This document shows, one piece after another, positions 49,714 through 59,121 of a stretch of DNA of 64,000 nt (position 1 is the stretch's first letter; each line of letters starts with the position of its first letter). The stretch is taken from NCBI GenBank assembly GCA_963665215.2, contig CAXXWW010000017.1:186001-250000 (forward strand), written 5' to 3'. The notes under the pieces are model-generated. The model was not told where the DNA came from. It was given only the letters and a program-made list of their open reading frames with translations, and did no database searches. The position numbers and the translations under genes were made by a program. This stretch comes from G963665215 sp963665215. Its GTDB lineage: Bacteria; Chloroflexota; Dehalococcoidia; Lucifugimonadales; CAUZJF01.

Positions 49714-50775
49714 ATGACGCAGGCACACGACCACGTCCGGTTGACGACTCTGGCCAACTGCGCAGGTTGAGCGTCCAAGTTTAGTCCAGACGACCTGGCG
49801 CAGGTGCTGCGTCAGCTGCCAGCGGTTAGCGACCCCAACCTCCTGGTTGGGTTCGCCTCGGAGGACGATGCCGCCGTCTACCGGATGGACGACGACCTCG
49901 CCGTGATACAAACGGTGGACTTCTTCCCGCCCATCGTGGACGAGCCCTTCAGCTACGGGGAAATCGCCGTTGCCAACGCTGTTAGCGACGTCTACGCCAT
50001 GGGCGGACGGCCCCTGCTCGGCCTGAACATCGTGGGCTTCCCTGCCGACTTGTCCAAGGATGTTCTTGTGCAGATCCTGAAGGGCGGAGCGTCCAAGGCG
50101 AGTGAGGCTGGGCTACTCATAGTGGGCGGCCACACCATCGACGACAAGGAGCCAAAGTACGGGCTGGCGGTCACGGGCGTCATAAAGCCTGGTGCGCAGG
50201 TCACCAATGCCGGGGCCCGGCCGGGCGACAGCCTGGTCCTCACCAAACCCATCGGGACGGGGATCATCACCACCGCGGGCAAGCATCAGCAGGCGCCGTC
50301 CCAGGCGCTTAACGGGGCCATCGAGGCCATGACCGCGCTCAACCGCGCCGCCTCGGAGGCGATGGTGGCAGTAGGCGTTAGCGCTTGCGTCGACGTGACC
50401 GGGTTCGGGCTCATCGGCCATCTGCTGGGGATGGCGAAGGGCAGCGACGTAGGCGCAAGAATCTCCCTCTCGTCCATTCCCCTGCTAGAAGGCGTGCGTG
50501 AGCTGATTAAGCAGGACATCGCCCCCAGCGGCACGCGCCGCAACTTGACGTCGGCCGACCGGTTCGTCCTCTGGGACCCGGCCATCGACGACCCTGCGAA
50601 GCTGCTGCTATGCGACGCCCAGACCTCCGGTGGGCTGCTCATATCGGTGCCGCAGGGCCAACGAGACCGGCTGCTGGCCGCACTGGAGTCCCGCGGAGTG
50701 GAGACCAGGGCGGTCATCGGCGAGATTCTGAGCCCTGACTCCTTGGGCGACCGGCGCATACATGTCACGGAATGA
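49714..50775 (+). CDS. selD: Selenophosphate synthetase, selenoprotein with Sec at residue 19
   Basis: ATG 49714 with GGAGGG 8 nt upstream. The frame contains one TGA, at 49768-49770, within RLTTLANCAG-UGA-ASKFSPDDL. This is the catalytic Sec/Cys position of SelD. Downstream are GFASEDDAAVYRMDDDLAVI (ATP/metal site), FSYGEIAVANAVSDVYAMGG, LIVGGHTIDDKEPKYGLAVT and CDAQTSGGLL. Read through, the product is 353 residues, the normal SelD length; starting after the UGA would lose the catalytic residue. SelD makes selenophosphate from selenide and ATP, the donor used by SelA (30569). Sec-containing SelD is well known in selenoprotein-making bacteria. Confidence 0.95.
49795..49815 (+). promoter_or_regulatory. 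Bacterial SECIS hairpin in selD
   Basis: CTGGCGCAG (49795-49803), loop GTG, CTGCGTCAG (49807-49815): nine pairs including one G-T. The apical loop begins 33 nt after the UGA and starts with G, as expected for bacterial SECIS elements. Confidence 0.82.
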
Positions 50776-50885
50776 CATCGGGACCTATCCACCCTTCGCC
50801 GGCGGGCGGCTGAGACCCGTTTCTAAGCTGGCGAATAAATGCTCCCGGATTGGCGCGTCCGGCTGACCATACGAAGGTCGCCGTG

Positions 50886-51974
50886 ATGATTGGGCCTGAT
50901 ATCCGCAACAAGTACCCGGTGCGCGGGCGTAGAGGGGTGGCAGAAACCCTGGCGCTGGCCTGTGCCTTCTTGGCCGGCGCGCTGATCGCCGGTTGCGGTC
51001 AAGGGGAGCAGGTAGAGGTGCCGGCCGCGCGGCCGGCGGTGGCCCAACCGGCAGGAAGTCCAACTCCACGACCCACTCCCGCCCCGCACACACAGGACCC
51101 CTTGCGGTCCGCAGCGATAGAGATTCTGGTGGACGCGCGCCTGGCGACGGCCATCGCCGGGCCAGCAACCCCAACCCCGACACCATCCGCAACGGCCAGT
51201 CCCCCGTCCAAGCCATCGCCATCACCGACGCCCGCTCCCACCTCCAACGAGACACCAACGGCACCGGCCACTCCGACGGATACGGCTACCCCCGCGCCAT
51301 CCGCATCTCCCGCGCCCCCAGCGTCCGCCACTCCTGCGCCCCCGGCGCTGCCTTTGCCCACCCCAACGCCTCGGGCAACGGCGACCCCATATTCCGCACC
51401 GACGCTCACGCCCACGCCCGCGCCGACGCCTTCGCCCATCGCGATACCCGCTCCGTCGCCGACACCGACGCCCACCGAAACACCTGCTTTGTCGCCGACA
51501 CCGACGCCCACCGAAACACCTGCTTCGTCGCCGACACCGACGCCCACCGCGCCGCCTGCTTCATCGCCTACGCCCACCGCCACGCCGACACCATCGCCTA
51601 CGCCCACCGCCACGCCGACACCTTCCGGCCAGCCCGATGTTCAGATAGCGTGCATATTCTTTGACGGCGCGGTCTATCGTACCGAGTCCGACGAGTACGT
51701 TTAGATTGTCAACCTGGGTAACGCCGCTCAGGAGCTGGCGGGCTGGGTCCTCGCGGACAGGGAAGGCACGCCCTCGTTCGAGTTCCCGTCGTGGGTACTG
51801 GAAGCGGGCGCTGCCGTCAGGGTGTATACCAACGAGGTGCACCACGAGTGGGGCGGGTTCAGCTTCGGACGAGGCAAGGCGGTGTGGAACAACTCACAGC
51901 CCGACACGGCGGAGCTCTATGACCAGGCCGGGGGGCTGGTCTCCACGGCGACCTATCCACCCGGATGCGATTAG
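50886..51974 (+). pseudogene. Lamin-tail-domain lipoprotein with Pro/Thr-rich linker, interrupted by an in-frame TAG
   Basis: The signal peptide with lipobox (LAGALIAGC) starts near ATG 50886. About 190 residues of low-complexity Pro/Thr/Ala/Ser linker follow (TPTPTETPALSPTPTPTETP). A lamin-tail (LTD) domain comes next: IACIFFDGAVYRTESDEYV, TAG at 51702-51704, IVNLGNAAQELAGWVLADRE, then FPSWVLEAGAAVRVYTNE to stop 51974. LTD domains normally read DEYVEIVN here, so the amber codon stands for Glu (GAG to TAG). LTD lipoproteins are surface proteins whose role is mostly unknown. No suppressor evidence is seen, so I call it a pseudogene. Confidence 0.8.
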
Positions 51975-52055
51975 CTCACCATCGGCTCCCAGCGCAGGAC
52001 TGGCGGAAAGGGTCTCCATCTGGTATTTTTTCAAGGCCGACGATAGGTCAGAAAC

Positions 52056-53747
52056 GTGCCCCCTAGAGCATTGCAGAAAACCATAGGTCACCAGATAACC
52101 AAGCTTCTGGCTGGTGCGCTGAATGACGCCCAGCGCCGTCAGCTCCTGCCGTCCGGCGAAGTGGGCGACCTTTCTGTCGAGCGCCCCCAGGACCAAGAGC
52201 ATGGCGACTTTGCGTCTAGCGCGCCCCTGAAGCTGGCACGGCCCATGCGAATGGACCCCATGGCCATCGCGGAGACGCTGGCCTCTCAGATAGCCGTCGA
52301 GGGACCGCTGGAGAGGGTGTGGGCCGCGCGGCCAGGGTTCGTCAACTTCGCCCTGAGCCCGAGCTGGCTCGCGGCGCAGGTAGACGTCATACGGCGGGCC
52401 GGCTCCACCTACGGTAACGTTGATGTCGGTGCGGGCCAGAGAGTGCAGGTGGAGTTCGTCAGCGTCAACCCGACCGGCCCGCTTCACGTCGGCCACGCCA
52501 GGGGCGCGGTCATCGGCAGCGCCCTCGCCAACGTCCTAGCTGCGGCGGGCTACGACGTTGAGCGGGAGTACTACTTCAACGACGCCGGCAGCCAGATGGA
52601 CCGTTTCAATCAGAGCCTCTACGCCCGGTACCTCCAGGAGTTCGGCAGGGAGGCCCAACTCCCCGCCGACGGGTACCAAGGGGATTACATGGTCGATCTG
52701 GCCCGAGAGATAAGAGAGGACGAGGGCGACAGGTTCCTGGATGTGCCGGAGCAGGATGGCATCAATGAGGTGGGGAAGATAGGCCAGGGAAAGTTGCTGG
52801 ATGTCGTCCGAGCCGACGTGGAGCTTCTGCGGGTCAGGTTCGACTCGTGGTTCAGCGAAAGCACCCTATACACCAACGGACAGTACGAGAGTGCCATGAG
52901 CCTGCTGCGAGAAAAGGGCTTAGTGGCCGAGCGCGACGGGGCCGTGTGGTTCGTGGCAACCGCTGCGGGAGAGGACAAGGACAGCGTCCTGGTGCGCAGT
53001 ACGGGCGTGCCCACGTACTTTGCCACAGACGTGGCTTACCACTACAACAAGTTCCTGGAGCGGAAGTTCGACCGCGTGATAAACGTCTGGGGAGCCGACC
53101 ACCAGGGGCAGGTCCCGCGTCTAAAGGCCGCCGTCGGCGCCCTGGGGATCTCCCCGGAGAGGCTGACCCTGATAATCAACCAGATAGTGACGCTGAAGCG
53201 GGGCGCCGAGGTGGTGCGGGTCTCCAAGCGCACGGGCGATCTGGTCACGCTGCGCGAGCTTGTGGAGGAGGTGGGCCCGGACGCCTGCCGCTACTTCTTC
53301 CTGTCCCGCTCGGCCGAGAGCCAGATGGAGTTCGACCTGGAGCTGGCGAGGGAGCAGTCCTCCGAGAACCCCGTCTACTACATCCAGTATGCGCACGCGC
53401 GCATCTCCGGCATTCTTCGGCTGGCGCAGGAACGGGGAATAGACTACGGCGATGGCGATCTGACGCTGCTCACCCACGAGGTCGAGCTGGCACTCATACG
53501 AAAAATGCTGGTCCTCCCGGAGCTGGTCGAGATGATGGCGCGCAGCCTTGAGCCGCACCATCTCCCCCACTACTCCGTCGAGCTGGCCACCGCATTCCAC
53601 TGGTTCTACGAGCGATGCAGGGTCGTGTCCAGCGCCCGCGAGGACACGGATATTACCAAGGCGCGGCTCAAGCTCGTGGAGGCGGCTCTGCTCGTGCTGG
53701 CCCGCTGCCTGGGCCTGATGGCGATGGACGCGCCGGAGAAGATGTAG
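52056..53747 (+). CDS. argS: Arginyl-tRNA synthetase
   Basis: 563 residues, normal length. It has the N-terminal ArgRS domain (HGDFASSAPLKLARPMRMDP), the HIGH motif in NPTGPLHVGHARGAVIGSAL, YYFNDAGSQMDRF, the ADHQGQVPRLKAAVGAL segment, KMSK-like region RVSKRTGDLVTLRELVEEVG and the DALR anticodon-binding C-terminus (HWFYERCRVVSSAREDTD). A class I synthetase that charges tRNA-Arg. The ATG at 52056 has no strong ribosome site close by, but the N-terminus matches the family. Confidence 0.96.
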   Translation: MPPRALQKTIGHQITKLLAGALNDAQRRQLLPSGEVGDLSVERPQDQEHGDFASSAPLKLARPMRMDPMAIAETLASQIAVEGPLERVWAARPGFVNFALSPSWLAAQVDVIRRAGSTYGNVDVGAGQRVQVEFVSVNPTGPLHVGHARGAVIGSALANVLAAAGYDVEREYYFNDAGSQMDRFNQSLYARYLQEFGREAQLPADGYQGDYMVDLAREIREDEGDRFLDVPEQDGINEVGKIGQGKLLDVVRADVELLRVRFDSWFSESTLYTNGQYESAMSLLREKGLVAERDGAVWFVATAAGEDKDSVLVRSTGVPTYFATDVAYHYNKFLERKFDRVINVWGADHQGQVPRLKAAVGALGISPERLTLIINQIVTLKRGAEVVRVSKRTGDLVTLRELVEEVGPDACRYFFLSRSAESQMEFDLELAREQSSENPVYYIQYAHARISGILRLAQERGIDYGDGDLTLLTHEVELALIRKMLVLPELVEMMARSLEPHHLPHYSVELATAFHWFYERCRVVSSAREDTDITKARLKLVEAALLVLARCLGLMAMDAPEKM

Positions 53748-53752
53748 GCCGG

Positions 53753-54295
53753 CTAGGTCTCCTGCGCCGACTCCAGGCCTCCCTGCCTCTTGTAGCGCTG
53801 GGCCTTGAGCAGATAGCGATCGCAGGTCGATTTGATCAGCTCGATGTGGCGCTCCTCGACCGCTCCACTCACCCGTCCGGGGACGCCCACCACCAGCGAC
53901 CGGGACGGGATAACCATGTTCTCGAGCACCATCGCCGTCGATGCGATCAGGCTGTCCTCCCCGATCTCGACCCCGTCGTTGACGGTCGCGCCGCTGCCTA
54001 TCAGCACCCGGTCACCCACACTCCTGGCGTGGCACAGCACTCTGTGCCCGATCACCACCCGATCGCCGATGACGACATCCGCGTCTCCGTGGACCACGGA
54101 GTTGTCCTGAACGCAGGTGAACCTGCCGATGGTGATCTTGCCCGCATCGGCCCGCACCACTACGCCCGGCCAGATGCTGGACCCCTCCCCAATTGTCACA
54201 TCACCCACGACGTAGGCGGACTCACTGACAAACGCGGTTGTGTGAATCTTCGGAGCTATACCGTCCAGACTCCTTATCACGGCTCCTCCTGGCAA
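53753..54295 (-). CDS. Gamma-carbonic-anhydrase-like hexapeptide-repeat protein
   Basis: 180 residues, left-handed beta-helix. It begins IRSLDGIAPKIHTTAFVSES. Hexapeptide rungs follow, GDVTIGEGSSIWPGVVVRAD, with metal-site histidines in NSVVHGDADVVIGDRVVIGH and VLCHARSVGDRVLIGSGA. Relatives include gamma-class carbonic anhydrases and PaaY/YrdA-type proteins. Carbonic anhydrase activity is possible but the key Gln/Asn set needs structural checking. It overlaps the PhyH gene upstream by 19 bp. Confidence 0.87.
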   Translation of the reverse strand: MPGGAVIRSLDGIAPKIHTTAFVSESAYVVGDVTIGEGSSIWPGVVVRADAGKITIGRFTCVQDNSVVHGDADVVIGDRVVIGHRVLCHARSVGDRVLIGSGATVNDGVEIGEDSLIASTAMVLENMVIPSRSLVVGVPGRVSGAVEERHIELIKSTCDRYLLKAQRYKRQGGLESAQET

Positions 54296-55194
54296 CCAGG
54301 CCTTCGGAATACCTCGCCTCTGGCCCAGGGCTCAGCCGGCTGGTCCAGGGTCCGGTGACGCCGCTCCCAGCGCCACTTGTCGCTGCCTGAGATGAGCGTC
54401 CTCTGCGCCTTTGGGGTCCGCTCCACAAATCCGGGGCTCGGCTCCTGGCCGTTCCACGCCTGGAACATCGGCGGCGTATATCCTGCAATGATGATGACGC
54501 GCTCGCGGTCGCTCCGGACGTGGCCGGTCGCGTGGACCAGCGCCTCGCCGAACAACAGGGTGGACCCCGCCGGCGCGATCACCTGGTGTATAAGTGAGCG
54601 GTCTTCGAAAGCGCACGCCACAATCTCCTCCTCCGGTCGCTGCACCTTATGGCTGCCGGCGACGACCACCGTGCCGCCGTCATCGGGCCCCAGCTCCGTC
54701 AGGTTTGTCAGCGTCTTGACGAAGTTGCAGTGATAGAGGCCGTTCTCAAAGTAGGTCCCAAACTCCGGACGCGTTCCCGTGTGGAAGCGGTAGGCAGGTG
54801 GCCCGCCCGCGTCAGCGTTTGGACTACGCGAGTTGATGATCGCCTCGGACTCCTCCAGCCGCACGGTGCCTCCAACCAGCTCCTCGGCCATGCCGACGAG
54901 CCGCGGATGAGTCACGTAGTCCAGAACAGCCGGGTCGGTCTCCAGCACGTGGGCGAAATGCATATGGTGCGGCCGATATTTGGCCGTGCATCCCCGAACG
55001 GTGGCGTTGGCGATATCACCGGTGGCAATGAATTCGCGCTTCAACCTCTGTATAGTTTCTAGTAGGCTCCCGGTCTCGTCCTGCGTCAGCGTATTCTCGA
55101 TGACCACGTAGCCGTAGACATCCAGATGATATCGCTGGGAAGGCGTCAATGCGGGAAACGGCCGCTCGAAAAGGCCCTCATCCTGGGATTCCAT
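54277..55194 (-). CDS. Phytanoyl-CoA dioxygenase (PhyH) family protein
   Basis: 305 residues from ATG 55194 with GGAGG 7 nt upstream; the frame is open to 55242. PhyH features are the N-terminal LDVYGYVVIENTLTQDETGS, the iron-site HxD-like region YRFHTGTRPEFGTYFENGLY, and the distal His in FGEALVHATGHVRSDRERVI with Arg for 2-oxoglutarate. These are Fe(II)/2-oxoglutarate oxygenases acting on diverse small molecules. The first facial-triad residues are not the textbook HxD, so activity needs confirmation. It overlaps the gamma-CA-like gene, suggesting co-expression. Confidence 0.84.
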   Translation of the reverse strand: MESQDEGLFERPFPALTPSQRYHLDVYGYVVIENTLTQDETGSLLETIQRLKREFIATGDIANATVRGCTAKYRPHHMHFAHVLETDPAVLDYVTHPRLVGMAEELVGGTVRLEESEAIINSRSPNADAGGPPAYRFHTGTRPEFGTYFENGLYHCNFVKTLTNLTELGPDDGGTVVVAGSHKVQRPEEEIVACAFEDRSLIHQVIAPAGSTLLFGEALVHATGHVRSDRERVIIIAGYTPPMFQAWNGQEPSPGFVERTPKAQRTLISGSDKWRWERRHRTLDQPAEPWARGEVFRRPGCQEEP

Positions 55195-55340
55195 ACGCGT
55201 TCCTCCGCATGCAGGGTTGACAACCACCCCATGCAACCGCACCCGCCACTGATCTTACAGGTCCGCCCCTCATGTTCGTGTTGAGCCCGGTGGCCTATGC
55301 GGGCACTATGACGTGATGCAGTACGCCGCCCGGCAGTATC

Positions 55341-57797
55341 CTACGCCCGGACCCGCCGGTTACTCGGGTCGTAGGCTGGACGCAGGCTCGCGGTGGCCGT
55401 GAACCGTTGAGCGGCGATCTCGATCTCGTAGTCGCCCGCACTCACAAAGGCGGCGTCCACGCCTCTCTCGTTCTCCACGTAGCCCATGCCCACGGACCGG
55501 CCCAGCGTATGGCCGTAGGCCCCGCAGGTGGTCCGGCCCACCAGCTCTCCATCGCGGTAGATGGGCTCATCACCCAGAAGCAGTGGCTCAGGATCATTTA
55601 TCGTGAACACCGCTAACCGTTTCTGGACTCCAAGCTCCCGCTGCCGCAACAACGCGTTCCTGCCGAGAAAGCCCGATTTCTTATCGAAGGCCACCGCGAA
55701 GCCTAGACCAGCTTCCAGCGGCGTATCAAGGTCAACGATGTCGTGCCCCCAACCCCTATATGCCTTCTCGATCCTGAGCGAGTCCATAGCGTGGAACCCG
55801 GCGTGCCGCAACCCGTATCTCTCCCCGTCGTCGACGACGGCGTCGTATACTCGTGTGGCGAACTCCACGGGAATGTAGAGCTCCCAGCCCAGCTCCCCGA
55901 CGTAGGTGATGCGGGTGGCCCGCACCGGCGCGTACGCGATGTCGATCTCGCGCGACGTCAGATACGGGAACGCCTCGTTGGAAAAGTCGGCGTCGGTCAG
56001 CCGGGACAAGAGCTCCCGTGAGCGCGGCCCCATGACGCCGAGCACGGCGTAGGCGGAGGTCACGTCGGTCAAAAAGGCATGCGGCCCCACCGGGATGTGG
56101 CCCTTGATCCACCCGAAGTCTCGCGTGGCCGTCGCCCCCGACGTGATGATGAGATACCGGTCCTGGGCCATCCGCGTGACGGTGAGGTCGGCCTCTATGC
56201 CGCCACGATTGTTGAGCATGGCCGTATAAACGACCCGGCCCGGCGGCAGGCCCACTTCGTTGGCGCAAATCCGCTGAAGCACGTCCTCGGCGTCCCGGCC
56301 TTGAAGCAGGAACTTGGCGAACGACGTCTGGTCGAACAGCGCCACCGCCTCTCGCACCGCGCGATGCTCCTCCGCCGAATAGGAGAACCAGTTCTGGCGT
56401 CCAAAGGAGTATTCGTATGCCGGCGCCACCCCCTCCGGCGCGTACCAGTTGGGCCGCTCCCATCCGGCCGCCTCCCCGAAGCAGGCGCCCCGTGACGCCA
56501 GACGGTCGTGGAGAGGCGAGCGCCTAACGTGACGCGCGGTCTCAGGCTGGAGCTGAGGCCAGTGCATCCCGTAGAGCGATCCCACTCGCTCCACGGTGCG
56601 GCTGTAGAGGTAGCGAGCGCTGTTCTGGAACTCGTGGAAACGCCTTATATCGACCTCCCACAGGTCCATCGTCGGATGACCTGCGACGATCCACTCCGCC
56701 ACCGCCTTGCCCACCCCGGCGCCGGCCGCGATGCCGGTGGAGTTAAGCCCGGCGGCCACGTAGAAATTCCTGAGCTCGGGTGCCTCGCCCATCAAGTAGC
56801 GGTTGTCCGGGGTGAAGCTCTCGGCGCTGACGTAGAACCGATTGATCCCCGCGTCGTTCATCACCGGAACGCGGTATATAGCGTTCTCCCAGAACACCTT
56901 GAAGTGGTCCCAGTCCGGCTCCAGCAGGCCAAAGTGGTAGTCGTCCGGGATGCCGTCATGGCCCCAGGGCTTGGCCGCCGACTCGAATCCGCCCATCAGG
57001 ATCGCCCCGGCCGAGTCGATGTCCCGCCTGAAGTAGATCTGCTCGTCCGGGTCGCGCAGAGAGCGCATGTCGTGGGTAACGCCATCTATAGGGTTGGTGA
57101 CCAGGTACATGTGCTCGGCAGCATGCAGCGGCACTTTGACGCCGCACATCAGGCCGATCTGCCGGGCCCACATCCCCGCACAGTTGACGACGATCTCGCA
57201 GGCGAGTTCGCCGGCATCCGTCGACACCCCCGTGACCTCGCCTCCCCGACGCTTTATCCCCGTCACCTTGACGTTCTCGAAGATCGAGGCGCCGCCGTCC
57301 TCTGCGCCTCCAGCCATGGCCAGCGCCGTGCTCGCCGGCACCGTCTGGCCGTCCCTGGGGATGGACACGGCCCCCACCAGGTCGTCGATGCGCATCAGCG
57401 GCCAAAGCTCTCCAGCCTGGCGGGGCGTGACGGGCTCGATCTCGATGCCGAAGGACCGGCCCAGGGATGCGATCCTTTTCAGCTCGTCCATCCGGCCCTC
57501 GGTCCGGGCCACCGTGATGCTACCGGTCTGCTGGAAGCCGACGGGGCGACCCGTCTCTGCCTCGAGCCTGGAATACAGGTCCACGCCGTAGCGGGCGATG
57601 TCGATTAGGGTCCGCGAGTTGCGGAGCTGCGTCACGAGCCCGGCGGCGTGCCAGGTGGTGCCCCCGGCCAGAGTGCGCCGCTCAAGCAGCAGGACGTCCT
57701 TCCAGCCCAGCTTGGTCAGGTGATAGGCGACGCTACATCCTACGATGCCGCCGCCCATGACCACCACTCGGGCCTGGCCGGGCAACTCCCTGGCCAT
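55341..57797 (-). CDS. FAD-dependent dimethylglycine/sarcosine dehydrogenase-like protein with GcvT domain
   Basis: 818 residues from ATG 57797, which has AGGAGG about 9 nt upstream. The N-terminal DAO domain has the dinucleotide motif VVVMGGGIVGCSVAYHLTKL, the covalent-FAD-type region GTTWHAAGLVTQLRN, and FYVAAGLNSTGIAAGAGVGK. From about residue 440 a GcvT/aminomethyltransferase-like folate domain follows, e.g. FAKFLLQGRDAEDVLQRICA, GVMGPRSRELLSRLTDADFS and GLRHAGFHAMDSLRIEKAYR. This layout matches dimethylglycine and sarcosine dehydrogenases, which demethylate glycine derivatives and pass the C1 unit to tetrahydrofolate. The exact methylated amine is unknown. Confidence 0.92.
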   Translation of the reverse strand: MARELPGQARVVVMGGGIVGCSVAYHLTKLGWKDVLLLERRTLAGGTTWHAAGLVTQLRNSRTLIDIARYGVDLYSRLEAETGRPVGFQQTGSITVARTEGRMDELKRIASLGRSFGIEIEPVTPRQAGELWPLMRIDDLVGAVSIPRDGQTVPASTALAMAGGAEDGGASIFENVKVTGIKRRGGEVTGVSTDAGELACEIVVNCAGMWARQIGLMCGVKVPLHAAEHMYLVTNPIDGVTHDMRSLRDPDEQIYFRRDIDSAGAILMGGFESAAKPWGHDGIPDDYHFGLLEPDWDHFKVFWENAIYRVPVMNDAGINRFYVSAESFTPDNRYLMGEAPELRNFYVAAGLNSTGIAAGAGVGKAVAEWIVAGHPTMDLWEVDIRRFHEFQNSARYLYSRTVERVGSLYGMHWPQLQPETARHVRRSPLHDRLASRGACFGEAAGWERPNWYAPEGVAPAYEYSFGRQNWFSYSAEEHRAVREAVALFDQTSFAKFLLQGRDAEDVLQRICANEVGLPPGRVVYTAMLNNRGGIEADLTVTRMAQDRYLIITSGATATRDFGWIKGHIPVGPHAFLTDVTSAYAVLGVMGPRSRELLSRLTDADFSNEAFPYLTSREIDIAYAPVRATRITYVGELGWELYIPVEFATRVYDAVVDDGERYGLRHAGFHAMDSLRIEKAYRGWGHDIVDLDTPLEAGLGFAVAFDKKSGFLGRNALLRQRELGVQKRLAVFTINDPEPLLLGDEPIYRDGELVGRTTCGAYGHTLGRSVGMGYVENERGVDAAFVSAGDYEIEIAAQRFTATASLRPAYDPSNRRVRA

Positions 57798-58034
57798 GGT
57801 GTGCGCCTCCTCTGGGGGCATGGGCTACAGGGTAAAGGGTGTAGGCAAAAGGGTAAAGGGTATGGAGACTCGCCTGGGCGGTCGCCATTGCGATAATCTC
57901 ACAACCTCGCTATTCTACTGCAAGTCCGACGTTGGACACGACCCAAGAACCTGCGTCCGGGGGGCGGAAGAGTCGCGAGGAAGTCCGATAGCCGGGTCCC
58001 GTCCCGCCCACACAACTCAGCGTAAGGAGAAAAA

Positions 58035-58508
58035 ATGGCTAACCGGTACTGGCTTTTCAAGTCCGAGCCGACCGCATACTCGTTCGCCGACCTGATGAAC
58101 GAGCCCGATCAGACCGCCGAGTGGGACGGCGTCCGCAACTACCAGGCCCGTAACTTCCTGCGCGACGAGATCAAGAAGGGCGACGGCGTGCTGTTCTACC
58201 ACTCGAGCGCCGATCCCACCGCAGTGATCGGCACCGCGCTCGTGGTGCGGTCCGGCTATCCAGACCACACGGCTTGGGACCCGGGCTCCGACCACCCGGA
58301 CCCCAAGAGCACGCCGGACAACCCTCGGTGGTTCATGGTGGACATCAAGGGCGAGGCGGAGCTGCCTCACCCCGTGACGCTGGCGGCTGTAAAGGCTAAC
58401 CCTGTCCTCCGGAATATATCCTTGCTGACGAGGCCGCGGATATCGGTCCACCCGATAACCCCAGACGAGTGGCGCATCATCCTCGAGATGGGAAGGACGG
58501 GGGCATAG
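58035..58508 (+). CDS. EVE-domain protein (THYN1/YTH-like fold)
   Basis: 157 residues. It begins ANRYWLFKSEPTAYSFADLM with EWDGVRNYQARNFLRDEIKK and GDGVLFYHSS, the hallmark of bacterial EVE proteins (PUA-like fold). These bind modified bases in DNA or RNA, and some are fused to or sit near restriction-type systems. AAGGAG lies 8 nt before ATG 58035. No restriction gene is next to it here. Confidence 0.92.
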   Translation: MANRYWLFKSEPTAYSFADLMNEPDQTAEWDGVRNYQARNFLRDEIKKGDGVLFYHSSADPTAVIGTALVVRSGYPDHTAWDPGSDHPDPKSTPDNPRWFMVDIKGEAELPHPVTLAAVKANPVLRNISLLTRPRISVHPITPDEWRIILEMGRTGA

Positions 58509-58575
58509 CGCCATACTCAGTGCTGCGAATACAACCCGCACAGGGAGCGTGTTCTAGCCCGGAGCTGAGCAACGG

Positions 58576-59103
58576 ATGCGGAGCCCCAGCTACTACAAGA
58601 TAGTCGATCACGATCGCGCGTGGCCTGACCTGTTTGAAGAAGAGAGAGGCCGCATTGTGCCGCTGCTTGGAATCGGTGTCAAGCATGTCGAACATATCGG
58701 CAGCACGTCTGTACCTGCACTCGGGGCCAAGCCAATCCTGGATATGATGCTCGGCGTTACCCATCCGTCCGATGTCGGGCAGTACCTGGAGTGTTTGAAG
58801 AGTATCGGGTACGAGCATCGTGGCGAGACCGTCCCCGGCACACTGTCTGTACGCAAAGCCCAGCCACGCCGATTCAACCTCCATATGACGGAGTACGAAG
58901 GCGAGTTCTGGATAGAGCACCTGTTATTCCGCGACTTCCTGCGCGCTCGCCGGGATGTTGCCCAGCGATACGAGGACCTTAAGCGCAGGCTAATGGTCAC
59001 GTTCGCGTCTGACCCACCCGCCTATAACGCGGCGAAGGCCGCTTTCATTGAATCTGTAGTGGAGGAAGCCCGGCTGGAAAAGACCTCCCCAGACCGATCA
59101 TGA
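58576..59103 (+). CDS. GrpB family protein (UPF0157, nucleotidyltransferase-like)
   Basis: 175 residues. It contains HVEHIGSTSVPALGAKPILD followed by MMLGV, the GrpB signature (GSTSVPGLxAKPxIDI), and the end of the domain in FLRARRDVAQRYEDLKRRL. The fold resembles nucleotidyltransferases, but the activity of most members is unknown. Start ATG 58576 lacks a strong ribosome site. Confidence 0.9.
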   Translation: MRSPSYYKIVDHDRAWPDLFEEERGRIVPLLGIGVKHVEHIGSTSVPALGAKPILDMMLGVTHPSDVGQYLECLKSIGYEHRGETVPGTLSVRKAQPRRFNLHMTEYEGEFWIEHLLFRDFLRARRDVAQRYEDLKRRLMVTFASDPPAYNAAKAAFIESVVEEARLEKTSPDRS

Positions 59104-59121
59104 GCCGGTCAATGGCGAGAG

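Noticed and set aside
51180..51640. CRISPR-like or minisatellite array
   Set aside because: The repetition is Pro/Thr-rich codon usage in a lipoprotein linker; there are no fixed repeats with unique spacers.
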